Assembly (NCBI GenBank): GCA_030248215.1
Contig: JASANG010001247.1
Coordinates: forward strand, 124,001 to 188,000
Direction of reading: 5' to 3'
From: Enoplolaimus lenunculus
Taxonomy: Eukaryota > Nematoda > Enoplea > Enoplida > Thoracostomopsidae
Length of the DNA stretch: 64,000 nt
Shown: positions 48,655 through 60,041 of the stretch, piece after piece
Layout of the letters: every line of letters begins with the position of its first letter
How positions within the stretch are numbered: position 1 is the first letter of the stretch
The notes under the pieces: model-generated
Told to the model about the DNA's origin: nothing
The model's input: the letters and a program-made list of their open reading frames with translations, nothing else
Database searches by the model: none
Made by a program: the position numbers and the translations under genes

Positions 48655-48929
48655 AGCCCTATTCACACGTGCAAGGTTTTGCTGCGACAACTTGCAACTG
48701 CAAATTGCACACAGAATTTGCATTTTTTTCATCAGCAGATGAGAAAGCGGCTGTAATAAATTAAGTGAACTTACATGGTTGTTCACAGATGTGAACTAAA
48801 TTACTAGCTATGATTTTTAATGAATTATTTACAACTGCAAGTTTTTGGAACGGCATTTTGGACCAAACTTGCAAGTGCAAGTTGCAGCTGCAAGATCCCG
48901 CAGCAAAACTTGCACGTTTGAATAGGGCT
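48655..48929. mobile_element. MITE with AGCCCTATTC ends, TTA target duplication
   Basis: Left AGCCCTATTCACACGTGCAA, right the inverse (TTGCACGTTTGAATAGGGCT); the inner arms GCAAGGTTTTGCTGC and GCAGCAAAACTTGC also pair. TTA at both flanks fits PIF/Harbinger-type insertion. Confidence 0.82.
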
Positions 48930-51113
48930 TTAGCTTGCATACATGCAACTCAAGTGAAGCGGAATAGTTTGTTAAATTTTTGGTTTGCAAGAACTGAAAT
49001 AGTTTCGGAATGATAGTTTGAACATATTTAGCAGATTTGTAAAAACTGTCCAACGATGAGGCTTCAATTAAAACTTGACGAAAATCTTCCTAAATAGCCG
49101 TAGAGAATACAGTATTGCATATATTAAAAGCAAATCGGTGTAAGAACCAACCTGAGAAAAAATTGATAGACAGCCGGACCTGATTCTTTCTCTACACAAC
49201 AACATTGCGCAGTGTGGTTTGACGAGAAAGTTTGGCAAGTCCTTAGTTGCATTATAGTAAAGTAAAGCATGCGTATAAGAGAACCTAAGTGGAATATACT
49301 AATGAACTCAGCTGATCACGGGCTATTACTGACATGTAGAATATCTGGTAAAATTTATGTATAACATTCTGATAACCAACCTCGATGCTACGGGATGAGG
49401 GCACTGCCAGTTTTAAATTGATCCCCCCAACCTACCTATCGTCTCATTAAGCATCTGGAAAACTGCATCCCCATTATATCAATGTATATTAATATAATAC
49501 CCGTACATATACTTACTGGTAGTAATGAAAAATTCTCTCTGTTAAGCTGGGTAGAACCACTTTGGTTAGACTTGACAAGTATAGATGGGTATACCCGAAG
49601 GTAAAAAATTTCAATTGATTTTTAAACTGTTTTTGCTGTATGAGTAAAAAAGCATGATATACACTCCTGAAATTTGCTGCTTTACGGAAAAATATTTGCT
49701 GGTTTTCCAATGGCAACAACAATATATCTTGTTCCATTTGACGACATTCTTAGCGTTCCTATTGAGGTTATATTTTTCTTTGGCTTGGAACAATATGCTT
49801 GCAGGTTTTCTGAATGAGGTTTTAAGACAAATTGCGACCAAACCATGTGTGGTTTATTCGCTCTCAACTACAATAATTTTGTACAGTCAAGAGTGTTTTG
49901 ATTCACTTATCACCTATCGGCAAACAACCTAGTTTTAAGAGTGATAGGTGATATGTGCAATGCTATTAGGTATTACATTTTTAATAAACAGTTTTTTGTA
50001 ACGTAAATCTAGGAGTTAACATGAATGCAATGCAAAATTAGACAATTGTATTGAATGCAAATGAAAAAATATGGGTGGGTAAAGGTGTGCACCGAGTAAA
50101 GGAATTTTGCGCGAGTATGCAAGCGCAAAAATACCATTTCCGGGGATAAAGCGCAGCGCGGGTAAAAATCTTTACCGATTTGTATACACCTCTGTTCAGA
50201 AGTCGTTGGATTCTAGGTAAAAATTAGAAAAATACTTTCTCTGATGCAGTTTAAAATTTTAAGTGAACCTTTGATTGCTCATTTGGAAATCGAAACAAGT
50301 TAGCCTCGATGGACATCTGGCACTGTAGTGTACAATATATATGCTTATTTTCGTGTTGAACTCATTCAGCCATTAATAGAGCCCAGTAATGCATGCCTGT
50401 TTGTTACATTTTTAGGTTTTCCGTCAAACTTTAACAGAAGGACTAAAGCGTGTTTTGCAAATTTTAACCATTCAATAAATTAAACATTAATATTAAAATG
50501 CAATATAAATAAAATACTGTGCCCGAGCCCACATCTTTTGTTCAACGACAGCTTTTATATTTTGCGGATGGTCTGGGAAGTACCATTAAACCAAAATCAA
50601 CTTCGGTCCGGATACACTTAGGATTTTTTAAATGGATATGTGGATATGGTTCTATTGAAAGGTTATGTTTGATATCTTTTTTTGCAGAATTGTTTTTAAT
50701 GTTAGTTCTATTATAAAAAATTCTTAGATTAACAAATTGTTTTGTAATATAAATTTTTAGTCAACTTCTGAAGCAAACCAGGTTTAAAATTTTTTGAAAC
50801 GTTTTTACCATCCGTTTTCACGTCACCTTAGTTGAGTTTTTGAAAGTAATATATCTATATACTAAAGCTGTAACGTCCCACATACGTATTTTGGGCACAG
50901 TTCCAACACAAGTAAACATTGTCTTAAAAAGATATAACAGATTGTTCTACAAAACTACGTATAAATTGACTGATAGTCGAATTCTGTAAGTTTAAAGCGT
51001 GGGTGATCGTATGTATTTTTCATATGCACTTATTGAAAACGTGTGAAACCCGAGCACTTTAGGAAAGTTGCATATGGGTGCAACTACGGCTACTGCAATA
51101 CAAATGGTTTCAG
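48930..51113. other. No gene seen upstream of peptide gene C
   Basis: Several short overlapping ORFs around 49600-49930 on both strands cancel each other out; no splice or domain support. Confidence 0.45.
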
Positions 51114-51156
51114 AAATATTTTTAAAAATTTTATCTATATATCTTATAACGCGACA

Positions 51157-51585
51157 ATGATAGCTACTGCGATAAATATCTGCATACTGTTCAGTGCATT
51201 AGTAAGTTCGAAGGCAGGTTTGCTTATCGATCCTGATCTGAAACCGCTTGAAACAGAGCTTGTCGGCCGATCAGTGGATCCATCAACTGAATTTGTGCGT
51301 GGGTTTTTATCGAACTCAGATTGGGCGTCAAAATTTCAAAGGCACGTACCATCAAACGGCAGTACACGTAGACTTGCGTTTAATGAACCGGAACTTCTTG
51401 ATCAACAACGACTTCGAAATATACATTTGCCCTGGGGCCATACAGTGAAGTATATTTCACTTCGATATGGCAACCAGAGTCAAACCAGAAATGGAGAGGC
51501 TGGGTTTACGAAACCACGACGTGCACCAGGCGATAATGCCGATGCGGACACTGTTCGGCGACTACAAAACGTTTTGCGATTTTAA
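51157..51585 (+). CDS. Secreted peptide precursor C, C-terminus LQNVLRF after a dibasic site
   Basis: 142 residues. The ATG at 51157 gives a signal peptide of about 21 residues (ICILFSALVSSKA|G). No cysteine in the mature part. Dibasic sites: STRR, KPRR and, seven residues from the end, DTVRR|LQNVLRF, so a free LQNVLRF heptapeptide is the obvious candidate product. A G-R at ELVGR could also give an amidated N-terminal fragment. The end aligns with precursor A (ETVRLHSILRFD) using different synonymous codons, which points to protein-level constraint. An acceptor-like GGTTTCAG lies 43 bases before the ATG. The frame is open a little further upstream (to about 51043) without a better start. Function unknown. 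Confidence 0.7.
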   Translation: MIATAINICILFSALVSSKAGLLIDPDLKPLETELVGRSVDPSTEFVRGFLSNSDWASKFQRHVPSNGSTRRLAFNEPELLDQQRLRNIHLPWGHTVKYISLRYGNQSQTRNGEAGFTKPRRAPGDNADADTVRRLQNVLRF

Positions 51586-51678
51586 ACGCTGAAAAAATCC
51601 GCTTAAAGTCCAGGATTTTGCTGGCCGCAAAGATTACTATTTGTGTTCCGAATATTAACAGTTTTAACGCGCGTTCAT

Positions 51679-51929
51679 TTAATTATTGAATTGGGCCGAA
51701 ATCGAAAAAATTTTAAATTCGTATTCTAACCTCGTCATACTTTTATTTATTTTAGAAAACACATCAGCTTCAGTTGAACATGTTGCATTGCAAAATATCC
51801 GGAACGGTAGATTCCTTCTGATCTGCCAAAGAGTTTTTTGCACATCATTTAAATTGTCTACCGTCACGGCCTCGTATGCATTCGAGTCTCTCGTGACCCG
51901 TAGATAAACGTGGGCCAGATTAGAAACTT
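51679..51929 (-). CDS. Candidate internal or terminal exon, unknown protein
   Basis: An open minus-strand segment beginning after an acceptor-like CACGTCAG at 51930. The translation looks protein-like for its first 60 residues (VYLRVTRDSNAYEAVTVDNL, then QIRRNLPFRIFC) with balanced composition and few low-complexity runs. It would be convergent with peptide gene C, ending about 95 bases beyond it. No start codon; upstream exons were not identified. The opposite strand is also open, so this could be chance. I do not recognise a family. Confidence 0.25.
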
Positions 51930-52339
51930 CTGACGTGGGTATACATATGGGTGAAACATTTGATAGCATGGGTGACAATTAGGTAATCTCTAGTACCCAT
52001 CCAAAATTTAAACACCAAACAATAAACATATGTGACTTGCATTAGCTGCTTACTGCTCTGGTCTAGATGCTCGCGGGCAACGGATGCTAAAACGCGGATC
52101 TAATCGTTGAAATTTGCAGTTTTAGTCTATATGAATAAATTATTACCTATGAAAAGACTGTAAATTTAAATTTGCTCTTCGATCCAATTGCTATTCGGTA
52201 GATATTTATGAATTTGCCGTTGTTTGTCATTTATGACATGTCACTTCTATCTTGTTTATTAATATGGATACATACACTGTTTTAAAACGTGTTGAATTAT
52301 TTTTTGTAAAGTCGACACAGTGTAAACGAACAATAATTA

Positions 52340-52690
52340 TAACGGAAACGGAAACGGATAGTGATCAAAATAACGGAAACGAAAAATGAATATTGAAGTG
52401 TAAAGCTAATACACATAATATGTTTTATTTTTCTGCCAACACACTTGAGGTATGCAAATATTCACTTGGCTTTCCTAAATTTTTAAGAAAAAACAGCGGA
52501 TGCATCCAAATGTTTAAGATTTTAAACGAATTTCATAATTATTAGTTCGTACGGAACAATTGCAGCATATCTGTAATAAAAAAAATTGTGCGATATACAC
52601 GTGATTTTTAAATAATTTTTAGCACAAAACTAGCGGATTTTTCGGGATTACTATAACGGAATCGAACATCGATTTTTATCGGATGCTTGA
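52340..52690. repeat. GGAAACGG repeat family, copy 4
   Basis: ATAACGGAAACGGAAACGGA to GGAATCGAACATCGATTTTT; same internal order as copy 3. Confidence 0.72.
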
Positions 52691-55600
52691 ACACTTCACT
52701 ATAGTGACAAGCGCCCAACGCAGAGCTTGAATGGTTTGTTGCAAATGGTCGTAACGTATTGACTGCATTCAATGATAATAAAAACGCTAAATGTCGTGTA
52801 GCTCATAGCATTCCGCATGCACGGCCGTCAAAGTATATATGCGCTTCTGCAATAACCAATTTTTTAACGTCTCTTGCCCTCGCTGTCCAACTCAGTTCAG
52901 AATCTTGTAGACACCAACACCGAGAGTTTTAAAATAGATATATGACAAAATATTTTGTTATTTCAGTTTAGCACACGGCCGATCATAACACCCACGGACA
53001 CCCTGAATTTTCGGGAACAAAGAGGCTACGAGCCCCGAATTTGAAAGTATGCCTTCCGGTTTTAAATGTGGACAAAAATGCGTCTGAATCATTTAGCCAA
53101 CTGCATTTATTGTGCTAATCTCTGTAACAAATTGCCTAAAATTGCCTAAACAACAACATGCACCGAATGTTTAGTTCTTATCATAACTGTCCAAACAATT
53201 TAGCTGTTGATGATGATAGCCAAAAGTACTACTGAAACAAAACTAAGCCAATGGTCTTCAACTCAAGTGACAACCCCGGGGCAGCCATCCACGTACATGG
53301 GGACCTCGCAACAATTACGGACCTTTGCTCTTGCCAGTTCGAGCAAAAACCGCCGTAGTTAATCATATTGCAACGCTACCTGTTTAAATGTAAAATTCTT
53401 TATTCGGGTTTGAGTTGACTGCTTTCTATTTGCACTGACTGGTCCGAACAATCATTATCGTGGGGCAGAGGTCTGGTTGCAAGTTGCGACAAATAGTTGT
53501 TTGTCGGACGACACTTATATTTGGCTGTAAAACAGTATTAGCAAAACAAACATCCCAAAAACAAAATTTATTCCGCTCAATAAAATCGACAAATAATAAT
53601 TTACTCTTGCCGTCACAGGCATTCCATTCGCATTAAAATGCTATTAATAAGTTATATGTTAAGCATGGGAGTAAGCTAATTTTTGCTCTTTTGTCTATTG
53701 GTAGGTCGGCAAATGTCGCATTGAGGCACAAAAAACCAAACTAACTTTACAAAAGTTATCCTCCAGGGATTTTAAGATTTTCGATTGCATATCTGCATCA
53801 AACTATGCAATGTATCGCACAAAATTGTTCTGGTACGAAAACATACATAGAATAGCGAAAAAAGTTTTAGTTTGTTGCAAACCATTTAAATTTTACTCTG
53901 AGTTTACAAGGTAATAGCATTTATTAAGTGCAGCGGCTGATATGTTAACATTTTCTTGGTTCAAAACTGAGAAAACAGTATATTTTTATTTCTGTTGAAT
54001 AAATTTTCATGCAGAGGTATATTCTGTATGGATTTGTTCAAACGAGATTCTGTATTTACAATATTTGAAGAAAAAATTGTTCAATATTTCGTTTTTACGC
54101 ATATTGTTTATGCCTCTATATGCGAATTTTCATCGTATTTTTTTAGTTTTCTGTACATCACTGAACGAAGAGGCTGACCTCAATAATTTTATTGTTTACA
54201 ATTATATCAGCGATTTTTTTCCTCGTTTGTGATACGCAAGGGTTTCTGTTTACGTATTAAATTCATCGATATATAATTGCTGAGTTGCATGCATCAACTG
54301 TTGCAAACATTGCTCCCTCAAATTTCGTATTTTTCTGATTTCGGCAAAACACAGACTTAGACGTCGAGACATATTCTCAAATGAGTCAGTTAATTTGGTT
54401 TTCAACCTGACAAACTCGTGCAGTTGTGAATTTCAAAATTGGCACAGAAGTAGGGCGAATAAAATGCGAAAAATGTGCTATATTTTGAAGATCAAAAAGC
54501 GCTGATTTCAAACTCACAATCGCCAACTGGCGATAGGTGCTACACAGAATTGAGAAAACGGGCCATAGGCTTAGTCCTAGGGTTAAATTTTGCAGCCTTA
54601 AGCTTGTTGTGGTAGAGTGCTGAAGAGCACAAACATCCACCATAATTTTCTTTATTTCAGCCAAATTTACATTTTTCTTAAGCTTGTCGCTATTTCACGA
54701 TACATTCTACATTTCAATGTTAAAAAATTCATAAACAGCAAAAAGTTTAAAGTTTGTCACATATATATTTTTTAATCATCGCAATCGCAGAAAAAGTTGC
54801 AAAAGCTATGAAGATACAGAATCTGGAGATTCCAGGAATTTAATGAATAGCGGCTTATTTTATAGACCTCAATGCGGTAAAGCGCTCCCCCAAACTTCAA
54901 TTGGGGAACCCCGATGCTTTGGGGGTCAACTTTGGAAAGCTAAAAAGCTATTCACTGACAACGCAGCTATAGAGTTTTAAAACATTTTATTAGGGGCCCC
55001 TCGGACTTGTTTAGGGGGGGCGACTATCTTGACGCCAGCCCGGGCGGTACCATTTCTAAGACTGCAGATCCCGTTGTTCAAAAGTTGTGACCCTTGAAAT
55101 TTTAACTTTTTACTTAACATGTAAAACCGCCTTTCTAAATTGTGCAAAGTATACACTTCGTAAGCTTATATCTCACGAATATATATATATATCTCAATGA
55201 TGGTACTTTCTATGCAAATCAATATATTCGCTCAGTTGTTTAGGGTGACATAACTTTTGAACCGTTAGGCCACTATTTATTTATTCCTAGCAGGGTCCAG
55301 ATTCCGTTGTTTTGCTGCAAACGCTGCTACGTGCGTTCTCGGTATAACTGTTGCAACTAAAACCACACTTTATCCCATGAAGATTGATCTTACACTTCGA
55401 GCTACGTACAGTATGTAAACCAATAAAAATTAAACGTCATTTGACTTTAAGCACATAAACTAAAATGCTTTTTAGCAATCATTGCACACAATCATCTACA
55501 GGGCCGTACTTCGCTCCCTCCCTCGCGGTGAAGGCCCGACTGTAAAAGCGCCTAGCGTTGAAAATCAACAACATACCACATACCACTCCTGCTAACGAGA

Positions 55601-55852
55601 TTAACGAAAAAACCGATGCATTTTCAATCTGAATGTCATGTGCGAATCTGCCGGCGGATTGCGCACCGAATCTAAGCAAACTAAAAAGTTATATTTTTGG
55701 ATTTAATACTAAAACTGCGTCTGGCTTCTTGCTCACTTTGCTTGCAAAACCCAGAACACCAACATAAACAGCAGCATACCACGGGGCATTTATGTGATTA
55801 TCATACAGCGTGTTGATTCCGTTTAGCAATATTGTAATACAAGATACATGAA
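52691..55852. other. No gene seen upstream of the START gene, one repeat
   Basis: Holds the TATTCTCAAATGTG repeat copy 3 and an AT dinucleotide run near 55180. The promoter of the START gene should lie here but no core element is convincing. Confidence 0.45.
54372..54562. repeat. TATTCTCAAATGTG inverted-repeat family, copy 3
   Basis: GAGACATATTCTCAAATGAG and inverse GGCCCGTTTTCTCAATTC; internal CGCCAACTGGCGATAGGTGC. Partial end copies also occur near 8860 and 12910. Confidence 0.7.
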
Positions 55853-58800
55853 ATGGTCAGCGCCGAATCTGAGATGAAATCACAAATCGATGAGTTAACT
55901 GAAGAATTTAAAAGATTAATTCATTTGAACGACTCAGATTGGAACGAATATATTGATGTGAGTTTGAGTTTTTTAAAATAAATTTTGCATCGGCCAAAAC
56001 TTCAACCAATGTCACTCGCTTTAACGATAGTCTAAACCACAGTTGGACATTACCCGCGGGTACCCGCGATTATTCGCGGGTACAACTCAAATGGGACCGA
56101 ATATATTGATGTGAGTCCGAGTTTTCTAACAATAAATTTTAAATCGGCCAAAAATCCAACCAATGTCACTCGCTTAATTCCCACTTGACATCACAATTCT
56201 AGAAGTTCAATTAACTACTCGTGAATTGACGATTTTTATTTCCACAGCACGGACGCAAATTAAAATGGACGGTGCATAAACTATATTAAATAAAATTGAA
56301 ATTTTTTCTGGTATAAGCCTACATAGAACGTTTAAGCTAAAAATTTGCAATCGAGTATCTTTAAGTTTACGCCAAAACCGTAGCCTAATCCACGTTGTAG
56401 TAATTGCAGGTTGTGCGATTCAACAAAATGTATAAAGGCCAGGCAAGATTTGCATGATCGTCTCTACCCTTTCTTTTATTGATATTTTCCGTTTTATAAG
56501 ACACGAATGGCAAAATTATATTCGAACCCTGAACTCTCGTTTGGTAGACGTTTGCCATCATAAGAGCTTGATGTGCCCGACTAAGCCGAGGTATAATGCA
56601 CACGCTTGACCCTTGAAACGCAATTATTAATCAGAAACGCTACTCCCGTTCTGCTGCAGAGACTGCAAAGCTTCATTGTCCTGTAGATAAAAAATTAAAA
56701 AAATGTGCTGCACGTACGGGGACCGTGTTTTGTACAGAACAACCGAACAAGTTTTGCGGTGTTGCATATAGGAAACTAAAGGTCGTTTCTATTTGACATT
56801 TTAGGAAAAAGACTACTCAATTCAAGTGAGTCAACAAGAATACAATGCAAACTATACATTTCGGATTGAGTTTCAAGTTGATGCTGCCATCAGCCGCGTA
56901 TTCAACGCTTTTGCAACGGAACTAACAAACTGGAGCTGTGTGTTTGATTCGGTCAAAACGTTGAAATCTATAAACGAAGTAAGTGTTTTTTATCTGTGAT
57001 ATGCCAAGACACTTCTTGTTACACTGGTGAAATTTAACAGAAGGTAATAGTACGGATCCCCCTATGTACAGTGCTTATTATACTATCACATGCATATAGG
57101 CTTATGCTTAGGATTACGTTTAGGTCCAGGCAGGCTAAAAAGACTTATAATAGGCTGAATTTATGGCCGATTATTATTCATGCTCAATCTGTTCTCTCCA
57201 AATGTGTGCTGTATGCTCTGGTAGATGCAAGGTTGGGCCGCCTCGGCCTAGGATCGATTCAACAGGTATCAAAAACTAAGATTTTGTATTGAGGTTTAGC
57301 CCTAAAATAGCGTTCAGCTCTTTCGCTCACTTCGCTCGCTCGTTTGTCACCGCTATTATATCTCGAGCGACTCCCGTGTTTTAAAAAGTTCTAAATCTGC
57401 CATATAAATGAGGAGATCATACATGAGATTGATAGTTTTTTTCTAGACTACTGTGATTGAGCACGCAATACAAAAGCAAGTATCTGAATTTGTAATCGCT
57501 CGCGATTTTATTAACTTGACCATACGAGATTCGTCTACGCCCAGCGTCCAGTATATTGCATGTACGTTGAATAGAAAAAATTAGCAGAAATTTCATCTGT
57601 AATTCAGCCAGATGCTCCTGAACAGTTTTTAAACTTATCTGCATTTTAGTGTGTTTCTGTGCAGCAAACAGTTCCGAATATATATTCGTCTGAAATTTTG
57701 AATCTACTACAATTCGTCGATCCCGACAACTTGGGATTCAGATAGCGCGTTAAACCCAAACTAACAAGTCCACGCCAAAGCTTAAGTACAACTAGTGGTT
57801 GGGTGGGCAAGTTGTCGGGTTCAACAAAACTTCGGGTTACGAGTTGTCAACCAGTTTACTGCAGTATTTTAGCGGCTTTTTTATGAGACAATTTAGTATA
57901 TATTCTTGCTTATTTTTGTATCAATTTGCCAATGAAAATGTATGCTGCTTTTGTACTGCAAAATTGAGTAGTTGAAATTGTTTACTGTTCAGCTATTAAA
58001 CAAAATCCCTTTTGGTTGCACTTGCCACAGTATCCAACTAGGTTTCTAAAACTACATTTTGCAACCTGAAAATGGCACCAACCGTATATATCGAAATTTC
58101 AGTTTAAGTATTAGAAAATTTTAATTAACATGAAAATTTTTTGCGTAACCTGGAATGAAATGACATTTTCCACCCATGTGCACCTTGATTTATCAGGCCA
58201 TTTATCATACCTATTGACCTTAGGTATGTGCAATATGTTTTCGCAGTTGTAAGAACCAAAAGCTTGACGTCAAAAAATTTTAGACTTAACAAGAAATATT
58301 GAAACTAACAGAGTCAACTGAGTCATGTATAAATGATGATTTATGTGTATTTTTTAGATCAAAGCATAAATTTCGATGATGAATATCCCCCGCAGAACGA
58401 AGTGGTTCGAGCGTGGTCATATCCCGCTGGCGTTTATTTGACTACCGATCCCAATGAGTGAGAACGTCATTGTTGATATCATTTAGCCTAGTACCTATGT
58501 AACCATCAAGTATAAAATTATGGATATTACCAACAGTGGATAATATATAACAGTCGGGCTAATGTAAAGAACAGGGGGCGGTACAGCGTTATAACCATAT
58601 TCCTAACCCTAAGCCTAAGCCTAAGCCTAAACCTAAGCGTAAGAATGAGCATATTCCTAAGCCTAAAACTTAGCCTAAGCCTAAACCAAGCAAAAAAATT
58701 AGTCTAAAGCTTGACAGCTTACTCTATTGCAGTCTCTCACAGAAAAACGTTCCACCCCTTATTTTTACATGGGCCGTGATCACCAAGGTGCAACTGGGTA

Positions 58801-59608
58801 CAATCTGTGGACAAAAAATGTATTCAACGCACGTTGCGCTTCTAGCCTTCCCCTACCTTCAAGTTGGGAAGTACAACTTGTGCGAACCTTACAATTTTAT
58901 GGTACTTTACACGTTTCAAAAACACTTTGTTATTTCAAAACCGCTAAGCTTGTTCAGTGTATCTATTGCATATTTGATTTGTTTTGCAATGGTGCCCTCG
59001 TAAGAATTTGAATTCCTCGGTACTTCGCTGTACTCTTATTCGCGCGTGCTGTGATTTTCACATTTTTCTTTGCGCAGCAAAAAATGGTAAGTCAAATTGA
59101 CTCTCTCCCAAATAGACTCTACGGAACTTTACACAAACTGAGTCAGATTTGAGTCCGCCAGAGTCAAATTAGACTTACTGAATCGCACGTCCGACTCTGG
59201 CGGAGTCGAATATTACTCAGTTTATGTAGTCCCGTAAAGCCTATTCCGGAGAGAGACTATTTGACTAACCATTTTTTGCAGTGTGTTAATGTGAAGCAAA
59301 CATTGTATGTCACGTATTAAGGTGAGGTTTAACAGTAAAACTTAAAATAAGCTAGGCCTAAAGAACGAAAATTTTGACATTTTCCACTAGTTAACCCAAA
59401 TACCGGGTATTTTAGGTGAGAAAGTGTCAAAAGTTAAAGTAAACGATTAATGATTGTATTTCACAGCTCGAACATCACCGACGTTACAGTAATTTATCAA
59501 TCAGATCAGAAACTTTGGTTACCATGGATAGCGATCAACACACAAACTTGTTCCACGTTAGCAGCCGAAATCACCGCATTGAAGGCATATTTAGCAGCTG
59601 GCGACTGA
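55853..59608 (+). CDS. Stand-alone START-domain lipid-transfer protein, five coding exons
   Basis: Exons read as 55853-55957, 56805-56978, 57447-57561, 58358-58457 and 59467-59608 (TGA). All introns are GT-AG and phases agree (0, 0, 1, 2), giving 211 residues, the usual size of single-domain START proteins such as STARD4/5/6 or PCTP. Landmarks follow START order: N-terminal amphipathic segment with SDWNEYID (about 28-35), the strand YTFRIEFQVD, W78 in TNWSCVFDSV, the family hallmark EFVIARDFINL with RDF at 112-114, then YPPQNEVVRAWSYPAGVYL and a C-terminal helix ending LAAEITALKAYLAAGD. START proteins bind one sterol or phospholipid in a hydrophobic pocket and move it between membranes. No signal peptide or membrane segment is seen, so it is probably cytosolic. 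The start is the first in-frame ATG; a TTTAG acceptor-like site lies shortly upstream. The donor of exon 3 (GCAT|GTACG) is the weakest junction. Family assignment is firm; subfamily and ligand are not determined. Confidence 0.88.
55941..56021. repeat. Source of an exon-intron boundary duplication in the START gene
   Basis: The last bases of coding exon 1, its donor (ATTGAT|GTGAGT) and about 60 bases of intron; a diverged tandem copy follows at 56093-56175. Confidence 0.8.
56093..56175. repeat. Duplicate of exon 1 end and donor site
   Basis: GACCGAATATATTGATGTGA and the following intron sequence repeat 55941-56021. The spacer holds CCCGCGGGTACCCGCG. The duplicate donor GAT|GTGAGT is intact but no acceptor precedes it within the short copy. 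Confidence 0.8.
57708..57860. mobile_element. MITE family 4 copy without a clear TTAGGC core
   Basis: ACAATTCGTCGATCCCGACA at the left and AAGTTGTCGGGTTCAACAAA to GAGTTGTCAACC at the right; only a vestige of the core (CCAAAGCTTAAG). In the third intron of the START gene. Confidence 0.58.
58557..58775. mobile_element. MITE family 1 copy
   Basis: Left end GGCTAATGTAAAGAACAGGG, right end inverse of GGCCCATGTAAAAATAAGGG, CCTAAG core. Lies in the fourth intron of the START gene. No matching flanking repeat seen. Confidence 0.82.
59083..59283. mobile_element. Hairpin MITE family 5 copy
   Basis: GCAGCAAAAAATGGTAAGTC and inverse ACCATTTTTTGCAGTG ends, GTCCGCCAGAGTC and GACTCTGGCGGAGTC centre. In the last intron of the START gene. 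Confidence 0.82.
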
Positions 59609-59781
59609 AGAATATCGTTTGAAAAAATTGACCGATGTCGTTTCATGGGCGGCGTAACTGTAGCCAAAGAAAATTCCCTGGCCGTCCAATATTTATTTCG
59701 GGGCCGGAATAGTAGCATAAGCATATTCGTATTAAGCTTAAAGCATACGTCTAAGCGCAAGTTTAAGCCTATACCTATACC

Positions 59782-60041
59782 GGCTCGTGTAAAGATCAGG
59801 GGCGGAGACTTTTTCTGTGGGACTAGAATCGAGTAAGCTTAAGCTTTAGAATATTTTTTGCTTGGCTTAGGCTTTGCTTTAGACGTAGGCTTAGGAATAT
59901 ACTCATTCGTACGCTTAGGCTTAGGGTTAAGCTTAGGCTTAGAAATATGCTCATTTGTACGCTTAGGCTTAGTCTTAGACTTAGACTTCGGCGTAGCAAT
60001 ATGCTTATAATACTGTTCCACCCCTGTTCTTTATATTGGCT
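59782..60041. mobile_element. MITE family 1 copy, opposite core orientation
   Basis: Left end GGCTCGTGTAAAGATCAGGG, right end inverse of GAGCCAATATAAAGAACAGG, with a TTAGGC core. Sits just 3' of the START gene; a family 1-like remnant with TAGTCTAAAGCTTAAG follows to about 60100. Confidence 0.78.
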
